Shown here one piece after another: positions 32,156 to 44,301 of a stretch of DNA of 64,000 nt; the first letter of the stretch is position 1; each line of letters starts with the position of its first letter. Made by a program: the position numbers and the translations under genes. The notes under the pieces are model-generated. The model ran no database searches and had not been told where the DNA came from. It saw nothing but the letters and a program-made list of their open reading frames with translations. The DNA is from Ectobius pallidus (lineage: Eukaryota; Arthropoda; Insecta; Blattodea; Ectobiidae): positions 71,317,073 to 71,381,072 of the forward strand of contig CAXKWD010000006.1 in the NCBI GenBank assembly GCA_964059195.1, read 5' to 3'.

Positions 32156-32256
32156 TGCACGGTGTATAGTTCATGCTGCCATGCTGTATTGCTTTTGGGT
32201 CAATAAAGTGTCCGTGTGACAAACTGACGAAACTTACTTTCGGAATACCCCTCGTA

Positions 32257-33139
32257 TTTGCCTGCGAAACTTTAGAGAAATATAGTATAATTTATAATAA
32301 CGACAAGAAATGAAAGGAATAGGCCTATATACCCTTCAAAGTATTAATAACATTACTGGTATAGAAGTAATTGGCTGCTTTTAATTTGAGCATATTTTCT
32401 ATTTTTATTGCATGTTTTACTAGTTTTAGCCCATATTTCCATCATTTCTAATGCAAATAAATCCGCATCGTACTTATGACAGTAGTGACCCACTCACTGA
32501 TGATGTGAAAGGATGATGTTTTGCTGTGTTGTTAATTAAAACAATGGAGGAAAACTGAGATTGCTGTATTCATAGAACCAGGCTCTGTCCATCAGTTTTG
32601 TCACACCTTTCAACACGGAATTGAAAGTTGAAGCAAAATGTGTATTATATGTGCAAGAGGGGTTAGCTGGTGAGCGAGTTTATTGACATCTAAAAATAAA
32701 CAGCGTACCTGGCGATGCGTTGACCTCCCACTAGCTTTTTTTTTCGTCTATAGTTTACTTGTCAAACTGAACGTTTCTCCACTCGCGCACTTGTGAACCG
32801 AAAGCTGTCAGCCGTGCTTTTCCAAATCAGTAACTCTTCAAGACCAAGGGGTGAGCATAAAAGGGCAGAAGCCTTCCATGCAGTGCTTGTACAGGGCTTT
32901 ACTCAAATCAATTCCATTCAGCATCGAGAGTAATTTGCTAAGAATGAATACGTACAGAGTGGAAGTTATCAACTTTAGTTTTCATGTAGGCCAGGCCGAC
33001 TTCTGTTTACACGTGAATCACCGGATGGACGGAATCTGATACATTAGTACGGAAGGTGGTCATATACACTTAACAGTTTCAAATGTTATTATCCAAGGTA
33101 CTTAAATTTTAAAATGTTCATAGTTTTGCAACCGTTAAA
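32257..33139. other. AT-rich spacer, no gene
   Basis: TAGGCCTA at 32320-32327; otherwise unremarkable. Confidence 0.5.
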
Positions 33140-33300
33140 GTAGCCCCATGGCTGAGTGGTTAGACCGCTCGTCTTCCACCGCTGAGACCTGGAATCCACT
33201 TTCGGTGGGTCCTTGTGGAATTTTTGGTGGACTAAATGGGGTCGGGGCAGGTTTTCTCGGGATGCTCCTGATTCCCCTGATATATATATATATCCTTCCG
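33140..33300 (+). repeat. tRNA-like SINE, family C
   Basis: CATGGCTGAGTGGTTAGACC resembles a tRNA-Ser/Leu-type D arm (box A); GAGACCTGGAATCC is a poor box B. The body TTGTGGAATTTTTGGTGG runs to a TA microsatellite at 33280-33293. Lacks cloverleaf pairing, so not a tRNA gene. Confidence 0.5.
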
Positions 33301-34791
33301 CCATTGCTCAGTTCATCGTAATATGACCATTTGGTTGCAATTAAGGAGTAAAAAATATAAACTTTAAACTAACATATTTTCAACATTATTTTATGAAAAT
33401 CTGTCGTTACTTGCTAATAATGAATTCATATGTTTCGAGTTGTACTGGGGTATTGCCATATTTGTTCCCAAACCGTACGAATTTTGGCATATTTAATCTG
33501 CAGTCTATAAAAAATTTCCCTTCCCACTTTTATCGAAATCTATTAAAAGTAACAGCTTCAAAATTGGAATTTTCTTTTTAACTTTCGGGAAATACAGACA
33601 TGTTACGTACTTAAAAATGTTCAAAATTACACTTCTTAAGCTGTTTAGTTTTTGGCGAATTACAAGAATGTATTACCTTTAATTAAAAAAGAAAGAGCTT
33701 GTAAATATCTTATTATTTTAGAAGTTATCATTGTTTGAAATACAGAAAATGCTGGGAAAAAATTACATTGCAGTAAATCACATGCAAACATATTAGGCTA
33801 TATACGCAAAATATGATTGTGCTGTGAAGCTCGGAATAGACTTAGAAGCAATAACAGGTGTTACTATCTGATTGATAAGATGTATAATAGGTCGATCGAG
33901 GTCCAAGCTATATCAAAATGAGCCGAAACTCAATAGTAGAATAATTTGTTCGGTAGAGAAGTGTATTTCTTTAACAAGCAGAAAGTGTATCATCTGAACG
34001 TCTCTATACAATAAAGACCTTTTACGTGTGAGTAACGTAATAAAGCAGACTTTTTAACACTACAAAAAACTTATCGGAGGACATAAAAAAAGTTGGATTT
34101 TGGACTACTTTCGAAGGGATAATGAACATGCACCACTTCCGAAATGTTTTATTTTAATTTTAAGAATGGACTGACCACGTCGTTCCAGTGAAAACATTAT
34201 CTAGATATCTGCAATACTTACTCGGATTATGACATTTACACGACGCCCTGTTTCTAAATTGTCTTGGCCTTTTAATAAACGCACCTTTAATATCTTACTT
34301 AGTAATCAGTATCATTTCCTCCTTTTTAACTTCTTTAATATATGGGACGATGGAATTTTGCATGCACATACGAGTAATATACTTCAGACAGACCAGCAAT
34401 ATGACGAACAAAAACCCTTGTGACTTTTTGGTATCGAAGTAAGCAGTGGAAACATTCATAACAAAAGTTTTAACTTTTAAGAATAGAAACAAAAGAATAA
34501 TTAAAATATAATTGACACACTTTTAGTTCTGTAAACCCTTTCGTATACCCCAAAATGAATGTATTATTAGTCTACTGATGTAATCATGATCAGGGGTGTC
34601 TTTCGAGGGGATCAGAGAGATCGCATCCCTCCTTATCATTTTCCGTGTCATATCCTATGTCAATTTATTACGTTTCTACAATGATAAGTGGAATAATATT
34701 GTGGTTAATTTACAGTAATAAAACTTTTAATTCAACAAATGCCATAAATGAAGTTATCATCTTGAGTCGTATTCTAATGTAAGTTACCATG
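33301..34791. other. AT-rich spacer, no gene
   Basis: No motif found; overlapping open frames here are short and AT-driven. Confidence 0.5.
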
Positions 34792-34801
34792 TTAGTTTTA
34801 G

Positions 34802-35089
34802 GGCCACCTGCATGGTTAGCTATGGATCACCAGGCCCGGGATCGATCCCCGGTACCTCCTCGGATTTTACTGAGGTATGAAGGTCTGGAACGGGGTGCAC
34901 TCAGCCTCGTGATAAAAACTGAGGAGCTACTTGATTGAGAAGTAGTGGCTCCGGTCACGGAAACCGTAATTAACTGACCACACGCACCCTAATCCTGTCA
35001 TATGCCTATGGTAGATAACGCAGCGGTCGGATAGTAGGCCTTGCCCCTCCAGGGATGTAGCGCCACGAAGTTAGTTATATTAGTTTTAG
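34802..35089 (+). repeat. tRNA-derived SINE, family A, copy 2
   Basis: Head CCTGCATGGTTAGCTATGG, box B GGGATCGATCCCCGG, body GAGCTACTTGATTGAGAAGT, GGTCACGGAAACCGTAATTA, CAGGGATGTAGCGCCACG. TTAGTTTTAG occurs at both ends (34792-34801 and 35080-35089): either the duplication or the family's own tail. Confidence 0.8.
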
Positions 35090-38000
35090 ATTATTAATAA
35101 TTCTTTATTTATTAATGGTTACAGTACCCGATGCGTAGGTATGTTGGCAATAATGACGTCGTTAACGCATTGCGAACTACTGCGACTGCGAGAGGTTGGA
35201 ATCATTTGGCAGTTTGATTCAGCTCTTATGGTTTTATTATGCGAATCTAAGTGGTTTAATAACTTCTCTTCGAATTTTAACTTTTTGAGTCTTTTTATAC
35301 GTAGGCCTATTGGGGTAAGTGGCCGTATTAAATCATTTGGTTAAACTTTTCCGAGCTTTGTGGCCGTGGTCTATCGGTTAAGATACCGGACGTTTCTCCT
35401 GCGTCTACGGCAAGCATCCTCAGCGGGGTGGTATTAAATCAGACGAATAATGTTACGTCTTTGTAAGCTTATAAAGTAAACTTGGTTCTTTAATGTAATA
35501 CTGCCCCTTTGGATAAGAAGCCCGCCCCTGCAATAGTTACTAGCAACCTGTGCCAGTAATCAAGATTACAAGTTGTAATAACTGGAAATGTATTTTAAAG
35601 TCAAAATAATGTCTATTAGACATACAAAATCTTAATTGTATTAATTCAACGTAGTATTAAAAAAGTTGCACAAGATAAATAAAGTATTCTGAACAAAGAG
35701 GAACTGGTTTATCATTTCTTAGAGTGTCAATATCATCATTATATCTTGGTTTCATGTGTGGCCCTGTCAGTAGCTTAAGGTGAAATGCGATCATGATCAA
35801 TGACATAACGAGATATCAGCAATTTGTCATTGAGGTAGTTTATTTCACTAAAAATTTATATTAAAACTTAATACAAATATTACATATTTGACTAAATGAT
35901 ACCTATAAACGTCAAATAAAAAGTAACAGCTGATAGTTTTCCTAATCACACACATGCACCATGCAAATAACTCCAGTGCAGGATGAAATGGTTAATGTTG
36001 AAATATACGATTTCCTATTCCGTTTCATGCTTTCAGGCTCTAAATGTCAGTTGGTCTGGGTATTGAAAATTGCATTTCTCTTACGTAGCCGCAGCATGCA
36101 AATATTTGGGAGAACAGATAGGACGGGATGAACTTAATACAGTTACTTTCCATCGGCGATATTGATTGACAGCGTGATGCTAGTTCAAACATATAGGATC
36201 GTGACTGCCTTTAATGTAACGGATTTTTAACAAAAACGCTGCAAACCTACTATATCTTTGATTTTTTCTTTTAACCACACAAACATGTAACTATACTGCA
36301 CTTTTGATTAAAAAAGCATGTGAAGTTAGGTAAAAAAAATCAATGATGCCCATAATACACAGAACCGAAAATAACCGGATAAGTCAATTATTCCTCTGAA
36401 TTTCTTACGACTATCATATCAGATAACAATCTTATATTATATTATATTATATTATCACTTACACGCGTCATAAGAGCTGCCTAGAGTAAGAATTTTATCT
36501 AAATTATTTTGTCCTTTTTGTGTCCTAAACCCTCGGGTTCAATTTTTCAAAGGTATTACACTTTTGTATAATTTATTGTCAAATTGTTAAGGCTTTTAAT
36601 TAACTACATTGTCTCCCTAGAAATTATTTTAGAGTAGTAGCAGTATTAGTAGTAGTAGTATTTTTTTGATAATTATTATAATTGATAAACATCGCAACGA
36701 AATGGACAACATTAAAGGATTTATTATTATCAATATATATTATTGATATTATTACAATTTAGTATTATTTCCCTTCTTTTTGGAGGGAGGCGGAAGCCAA
36801 AGATTTGCTATTACACTTTACTTGGCAGAAAAGTCAAGGAGTGGCCTGATTAATGAAGTGAGATAAACAAATTCAATTTGAAATTACTAGTACAAATTAT
36901 AATCAACATATGCTAAATAAAAATCCAATAAATTAACAAGAGCTAATTAGCCTATGTTTACTAGTAAAATGTAATTAGAATTACTCAATAGGAAGTATAG
37001 GAGTGCATTCTGAATGAGAATAATTAAAAGTAAATTATTAAATCGACAACACAGGAATAAATCTATTTAAAATATATGTCTCGAGAAACATAAACGATAT
37101 TTAACAATTAAAAATTAATATTTCTAAACTAAATACACCAATGGCTAAAGTGACTGGATTTCAAAACTACGTTAGTAATGTATAGCATAATATCACTCAG
37201 AATGATCATGCATTTCTCCTAAAACAGCAGTTATAGTATCATCTGTTCATATGTATTTATACCTCTGATCATTTTAAGCCTGGGTAAATTTTATTTTATT
37301 TTGTAATTACTCCATGTTTTTGACAACGTCCTAATACGGTTTTAATCCAAGGATATTACCCATCAACCACGAACCCATCAGCCTATTGTGAAGAATATGT
37401 TTGATAATCGATCAGAGGCAACCCTACAGCATGAGAGGGGGGCGGATAATATATGCCTGGTGTATTTACTTTAGAAACAATATCATCCTGGTATGCGTAC
37501 ACATGTAGTAATGATTTAACAATGGAGTCTCTAATCCAGGCTGGTAGTATGACGTCAAAAGCATCCCCCAGCCCTCTGGGGCACCTGTGTTTGCCACCTC
37601 ATCACCATTATGCCGGCGCATACGGTAATGATAATGCAGAGCTGCTTAGTAATGCATCATGACCTTACTCAACCCGCCTCTTTAACAGGATACAACCACC
37701 CAAAGCTGGTCAAGGATACAAACCCTGGATAATGTTTGCTCAAGTTTAGTTACTGAATTATGCACCTAGTCTCATCTCCCTGTACTTACAAGTTAATCTT
37801 TAAATACATTCTTCTTTGCAGATTCATTGAACGATTAATAGACTTACATGGGTGGAGGATACTTTATAGTAAAGTTTGAGTAGCAGTAGCCTTGCGTAAA
37901 CTACTAAGACCGGTTAATAGGAAAGCAACCCCATAATAATTAACCTTTTTAGGGGAATTCGATGGTAAAATTTCCCGCCTTGAATTTATAGTTGTGAAAC

Positions 38001-39185
38001 TTTTCTAACACGTGATTGATGTTCACATAATACTTATAGTATCCTAGTAATTACTTTTATTTGCCTTCAAAAACATATGAAATGTAAATATTAGGATATA
38101 TAAAAACTAATAACACAGAACAAGATTATCAGGCCTACATATTTTTAGTTTTTGTTTTTGTGATGAAGTTATTAGGGCTAACATAAAATACTTCATTTTT
38201 CGATATTTAAATTATTCTACAATTCATTTTCTTTTCCGTAAGTCTGAATTAATTTTAATTTTAAGATTACACATTATTTCGCTTTCAATAAGGAACAATA
38301 AATAACATAAAATAAATAAAATATACCCTTTACTTTTATCTGCTTGAAGCTTCTTGAGTTACAATATTTTTTGCATATGAGTATTTATATTTAATCTTCA
38401 AGATAAAATGTACAAGAAGCAATATCTACTGTACAAAATACAATTCATTCAAGCACAAAACATCAATTATTTGATGTATGATTTATATAAAACCCAGAGG
38501 ACCAGCACGCAATTACGTGGAAAATAGCAATAACACCAGTAAGATTTATCTTTTGTTTTGAGATCTAAGGTAGAGTCAAGATCCACAATTACTTAGTCAC
38601 AAATCATGTAGGTTTAATCATAATTCTTTGTATTAAACACAATTCTTTACATGAAGATGCAGAATCCAAGATCCCACTTCGGCTAATCTTATGTAGCAAT
38701 AGGTAATATGAAGGATTATCTTCACATACCTTCAGTTGTTTGACGATGCGGTGCTTGGCGAGAACTTACGACTCTTAATAAGCGGACGTACGTCAGCAAC
38801 TTGAAATGACTATTGGAACATCCTTTTCCGGATAGTTCACAAATAAGAAATGTGAAATTAGGCCGACGGGTCACGAAGACGTGTGTCTTCGAGAAGGAAT
38901 GACATAGATGTAGCCTAGTGAAGAATTATGGCAGGCGCTACGGGTCTACAAGCCTGCTGAAAGTTGAACTCTCATTGGTACAGAGCCAGAGCCAAAATAT
39001 ATTACGTAATAACTTAAATTAAATAATAAGTAATGAGACCTCACAAGAAATGTATATTAATGTACGGTATATTAATTTGAAATTAATCCATAATAAAAAC
39101 AAAGTTAAACCATTAATTTAAATGAACCTTGCATATATGAAATTACTTACATTAGCGTAATGAAAAATACATTAATTCAGACCAC
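35090..39185. other. Intergenic DNA with simple repeats, no gene seen
   Basis: Four kb without a domain-bearing frame. A TATTA pentanucleotide repeat lies at 36431-36456, AGT repeats near 36640-36660, and a tRNA-like GGTCTATCGGTTAAGATACC at 35370. A modestly GC-richer patch at 38730-38960 has no gene I recognise. Confidence 0.5.
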
Positions 39186-39784
39186 TGCCTTCTAAACTGT
39201 ATTACTCGTGTATACACTGCCTGTCCTATATGGCTAATTTTGCGTACTCGGAGACATTACAGATGGCAGCACCTTTCACACCCAGATTGCTTCTTGTTTT
39301 TTGCTACGACATTGCTGATTATGTAGTGCTGTCTCGTAATATAGCATAAACTGAATGTCTAAACTTGTATTATTCTAGGTACCGGTACTTAATTGCTATG
39401 AATAAAATTTTGTAAAATAATAATTATAAAATTTACTATCAATACGTCTAATTAATTTATATTTATTTTAATTATTGCTCCGAAATTCCATTTCAAGGTA
39501 AGTGTCATATACTGGAATAATATTATGTTCTAAACAAACAGCACAAGTTTCTGTGCCTGTTTAATGCTTATTTTGACGCAGCAAACGCATAGAAGCAATG
39601 TACGGTAATGTATAGGACAATGCCTTCTAGACTCTATTACTCGTGTATTCTCGAGATGGCGGTTGTATAGGTGGCGGTGATTGCTGCAATCTGGGTGTGA
39701 ACTGTGTCGCCTCTACTGGAGAAACTAGGCAATTGAGCAATTCTCTAAACTCCATGTTAAAATAAAGCATAGGACAGGCAGTGT
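39186..39784. repeat. Paired direct and inverted repeats
   Basis: ACACTGCCTGTCCTAT (39214-39229) recurs exactly inverted at 39769-39784, and CACACCCAGATTGC (39277-39290) exactly inverted at 39686-39699. In addition TGCCTTCTAAACTGTATTAC (39186) recurs in direct orientation at 39621 with two changes. Likely a decayed foldback or MITE pair. Confidence 0.7.
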
Positions 39785-40885
39785 AATCCTCGAGACGGCG
39801 GTGATACAGACACAAAGCCTCTTTAGAACAAATTATGAAAGGTAATTGTTGGTGCATGATATGCAAAAAATAGTGTGTTTTCAGCTGTCACAAAAATATA
39901 CACAGAAGAACATGAAATAGTTGGCAGTGTATAGAGAAATTAGCAGAGTAGGCGAGAAAAGGCCACCTATGAACCAATGCAACAATTAAAATTACCTTTG
40001 AGAATTGGCATAGAAAAAATAAAAACCATGAAAGGAATTATGATAAATATCAAATAAATGACAAACAAGAGTTTACATAACTGAAAACAAGGTCGTAATT
40101 AATTTGTTCTTTTTAAAAACTAACACCTTGTGAAAGCAGTGGTAAATTGGCAAAAGCAATGAGTCTCAGCAAACAGTTTAATGTCGCCATTTTGTGAATA
40201 GTGTACTTGTGGAGTGGCGCCTGTCATGTTTATGTATTTGAGTTGACAAGTCAACGGTGGGATGGGGAAAGGTTTTGTGGTTTCCAGTGGAATCATTCTC
40301 ATTATGGTCAGGTCGTAACAACACTGAGACCATAAATAATTGTGTACAAAAGCGACCATAAAGTCGTGAGCCCAAATTACATTACACACCTACAGCACGT
40401 CCCGCTGAGTTAATCACGCAATAGAATACACGGTAAGACCAGAGTAAAGTGTTACATCTATATGTTTACTTAAAGTAGTGAACAAAATACAGCACTCTAA
40501 ATAATAAATAAACGAACAAATATATAGACTACACAGCCATTTCATAAAATATGGGAATTTTTCCCTCAAAGGGAGAAGTTATAAAATTATTGTAATTGGG
40601 TGGTCAAAAATAAGTTTAAAACCTCAAATTATCTGAATTTTAACGACTTGGGTGTATTTGAAGTGGTTTCATGTGTAGAATCTGTCGATTTACTTATTTG
40701 AGTTACTTTTTTTTGCCATTTTTAACATGATTTTAACACTCTTTAATACCAAGTAGTCAAGGGTAATAAGCTATGTCCATTTTCATTTGAGAAAATATAC
40801 ATCTTAAGGTACAATTTGGTATAAGATTAACTTCAAAAACTATGTGTGGTTAATTACTATGTAAAATAACAAACAAGGGAATTTT
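39785..40885. other. AT-rich spacer, no gene
   Basis: Nothing recognised. Confidence 0.5.
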
Positions 40886-41275
40886 TGTCCCACCCGTAAC
40901 AGTGATAGTTTTGTTAAATTATTATTGATGAGTTAAATAAATGTTCTGACAAGCTGGAAACAGTTTATAATATGTATTGAATCCCTCATACCTTCATTAA
41001 TAACAACATTAAGACCCTAACAGTAATAGCAGAACGGAAAATGAGCTTTTGTTTTGCATCATTAAAATCAGTGTCCAAATTATGTCCCACCCGTAACAGA
41101 TTTTGAAAAACAAATTAAAAATATTTTAAATGAAATTTTTAATAATGCTTTGCATGTAGAACGAAGGAGAAGCCATAGTAGATTTTACAGAATGTGCAGA
41201 ACAAGTTCTAATTCATTATTTATGACATGTAATAAACAAAAATAGTTGTTATAATTTGCTAGAATGTCCCACCCG
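40886..41275 (+). repeat. Three spaced TGTCCCACCCG motifs
   Basis: TGTCCCACCCGTAACAG at 40886 and 41083, and TGTCCCACCCG at 41265, spaced 197 and 182 bases. DNA between them is AT-rich and not obviously similar, so this is a repeated module in an old repeat rather than a clean satellite. Confidence 0.65.
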
Positions 41276-41777
41276 AAATTATGAAATTGCTGTACATCAA
41301 TAAATACATATTAACAGAGCTATGGAAGAACATGTCTTTCATACCTACAATACCTATTGTTCCAAGCTAATTTTGTAGACGCTATAATTTAACCGATTTC
41401 TATGACAACGTTTTCAAAATGAACTTCGAGACAAACTATTTTTTATTTTACTTATATGCTTTTCAAACAAGAATTATTTAAACAAATTAACTTAATTTTC
41501 ACCCTAAAATGGGAACATTTGCCTTAAGTATGGGCAATATACCTTTCCCATTTCACATTCTCGTACAGAACAAGATGGAGGGAGGGCTTGTTCAGTTGTC
41601 TCAACCTCATACAAAGTGTACTGTTCATCATGCAACTCTTAAAACCTGAGTATGTGTACACGATGACTTGCTTATAACTACCTTTCAAATAGTTTTGAAA
41701 GGTAAGAAGAAGTTTCGAAAGAAGTTTCATATTAAAGTGCTAATGTACAACAAAGTTCTCTTTCCTTCTGAAAACTC
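41276..41777. other. AT-rich spacer
   Basis: No gene seen. Confidence 0.5.
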
Positions 41778-41781
41778 AATA

Positions 41782-41834
<53 letters not shown>

Positions 41835-41866
41835 AACAATAATAATAATAATAATAATAATAATAT
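41778..41866 (+). repeat. ATA/AAT microsatellite
   Basis: About 29 trinucleotide units with a few interruptions. Confidence 0.95.
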
Positions 41867-42429
41867 AAGCAGTTCGTGCGAAAATTTAAAATATATTTAG
41901 AGCAGTATTAGAGAAAATCTTCGAAAAATAAAATTGTCTTCGTGTAAAATGGTAATAGGCCTACATGTAAAAATGTCGTCGCCAATCCTCCTGTCACAAG
42001 CCCAGACGATATGCAACTCATATACAATTGCATTCTTTTTAGCTGCGCTGTTTACATATACTTAGACGCACTGACACCCAGACAGACACGTTTTTGAAAA
42101 TTGTATTTTTCGATTCAGGAGACCTCAAAACGTGGTGCTTATACTTAAAACTTTACATCGAATTCAAGGTCTAACATAATACCTCCTCTATCTATAATGT
42201 AGCCTTATCGGTAAAGAAAGTAAATAAATGGTGCAAAAATATGTTGCACAAACTTTCTCATATATAGCCTACGTATTTAAGGCTAGCAAAAAATAAAAAA
42301 TAAATTGTAGAGATAATTCAATTTTATTTATTACAATTTCATAAAACTAACAAGTATCTAGAACGGAAAACATCAGGGTCGATCTTTATGTTCAATGCTT
42401 TTACCGTGAAATAATAATATTGATAATTA
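41867..42429. other. AT-rich spacer, one diverged repeat
   Basis: 42215-42290 has AATGGTGCAAAAATATGTTG and AACTTTCTCATATATAG, resembling 53555-53600. TAGGCCTA at 41956-41963 and 42430-42437. Confidence 0.5.
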
Positions 42430-42435
42430 TAGGCC

Positions 42436-42436
<1 letters not shown>

Positions 42437-42466
<30 letters not shown>

Positions 42467-42655
42467 TTGGGGTTTGCATGGTTTCCTCAATCTCAAAGGC
42501 AAAAATGCAGGATACATTGAGATAGCCGAACAATAGAAGCAAATGCTGCACGAATGAGTCATTACAAGAGTCTACTGGTCAATTTGGGTGGCCACGAGAT
42601 TTGATTTGAACCCAGGACCTCTTCTTTATTACCCTGTACCACCCGCTCTAATTGA
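42437..42655 (-). repeat. tRNA-derived SINE ending in an ATT microsatellite
   Basis: Minus strand: head with GGTGGTACAGGGTAATAAAG, box B TGGGTTCAAATC near 42610, body TGACTCATTCGTGCAGCATT, then the 3' end runs into ATT repeats (AAT on +, 42437-42464). The RNA pol III box B and microsatellite tail argue for a SINE. Confidence 0.6.
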
Positions 42656-44268
42656 TTTCGGTGTGTTCATTATGACTGTGGTAAACTGACTACACTTCAC
42701 AACAATATTAGATTATAGTATTCTTGTTACTATGGACAACAGAAGAATATTCATATTTTAATCATAATGTATGTTCTGAAATTCGCATTTAAGTCATGTT
42801 ATTTCATTTTTATCTTGATACCTATTAATTTTATAAATAAATGTATTTAACAAAAATTGTTATTTTTAATTTTCTCTACACCTTGACTGTGCTAAGTTTC
42901 CATATATCGCCCAATGAAATGGAGATAGCCTAGAAAAATGGAAAATGGATACGAGTAAAGTACCCTCTAAGTCACTTTTGCAGAAAAACGGATATAGCCA
43001 TTTCATTAGTTGCAGAGAGAAGCTTCAGATTTTACATTTTTATTAAAATCGTAAGAGCAATTTTTTCAAAAATCAAAATTTTGAAAAAAGTTTCCATGAA
43101 AAATTCCCTTAAAATTTCAGTTATGAAAACAAAATTCAGGGCGGTTCGATGAAATATGGAAAAAGTCCTTAATTCAAAAAATAAATAAATACAACGAACC
43201 GTTTACCCGCTGTGCTTCTCCACAGACGGACAGACAGACGGACAGACGTCATACCAAAAACACTTTTTTCGGTATCATGAAACATGTTTTCCCGGTGTTA
43301 TCTCGATTTCGATTTTGGCACGATCACAATACTTTCTCTATACTACGAATATGCGAGAAAGTAAAATGTAAATCTTATACTGCTATGCTTTTCAATTGTC
43401 AATATACGGGTCATAAGATGTGATCAATAGAGGTCTATGTGTTAATGAATAAGCCTTCATCTTGTGTTGCTAAATGTGGAGGCGCATGTGGTTTGGAACA
43501 CGCTTTTCGGATTGAGTATCACTGTTATACGGATTAAAATCTTTTATCCCCAAAATATGAGTTCATCCTTTATAAATGACATGTTTGTAGCAGCTCACAT
43601 CAATGGTATAGCTTACGCTTGACTTTTAATCTTTAGTCACACCACATGGGTCTTGTATACCAGAATATAATGTGGTCGTTCCATCATAATGAAAACAATA
43701 GTCTATATAATACTGTACTAGGATATACTAGGATATCCTCTACCAGAACTTCGCCCACAGTATTATATTACATTCTTTTATGTAAGAAGCTTATTGCTAA
43801 GTATTAATTATTTACTGTCAAAATACAACAAATTATCTAATTACGTAATTTTTAGAATTATAGTAGAATATCCTAAAGTACTCTAAACGCAAATTCTAGA
43901 GAACAATAATTGTTATACTGAACTACTTTTCCAGTCCCCTTGTCGCTTTTCCATGTCAGTTCCGTAATTTTTATTATCAATCATGCCCATTTTCCACTTT
44001 ACCACAAACACCACATCCCTTCCCATTTTGCAAACATAGGTCTGTCTTGAAAACATTCCTTTGTTTTCACGTGGTAAACCTGGTTTCCCGCTCCCTCACT
44101 GACAAGTTCACTGATGTACAGTCTGTGCCACAATTTGCAGCTAACCTGTCATCACAACACTTGGTTTATGTTTATTGTATTACCGGCATTATTGAACGTA
44201 ATTTTCTTTTTTAGTTTACTTCGGAACATTAGATACACCTAACTTTGAAGGATCTGTTTTCAAGGTAA
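42656..44268. other. AT-rich spacer with a CAGACGGACAGACAGACGG-containing repeat
   Basis: 43140-43375 resembles a dispersed repeat, with CACAGACGGACAGACAGACG, a TTTCGGTATCATGAAACATG segment and TACGAATATGCGAGAAAGTA. No gene seen. Confidence 0.5.
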
Positions 44269-44301
44269 AAAGAAGTGCGTCTTATGGTCTGAAAAATACG
44301 G
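44269..44301 (-). repeat. Transposon terminus fragment, inverse of 26939
   Basis: GTGCGTCTTATGGTCTGAAA then AATACGG, followed by TA. It could be the right end of an element or another solo end. Confidence 0.55.

Larger units (their letters stand above)
31578..32254 (+). mobile_element. Mariner-family relic with TA duplication and internal inversion
   Basis: Starts CGAGGGGTATTCCGAAAGTA and ends with its inverse ...CGGAATACCCCTCG, flanked by TA (31576-31577, 32255-32256). Perfect TIR over about 28 bases. Contains a reverse-oriented HTH segment and a forward C-terminal segment of a mariner-type transposase joined near 32018; the catalytic core is gone. CAATAAAG near 32200 could be the poly(A) signal. 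Confidence 0.85.

Noticed and set aside
33140..33215. Possible tRNA-Ser gene
   Set aside because: D-arm-like start but no matching acceptor stem, poor box B and a SINE-like body after it.
35358..35440. tRNA-like GTGGTCTATCGGTTAAGATA
   Set aside because: Box-A-like only; no box B at the right distance and no second copy in the window.
41778..41866. Coding poly-Ile run in an open frame
   Set aside because: It is an AAT microsatellite read as Ile codons.
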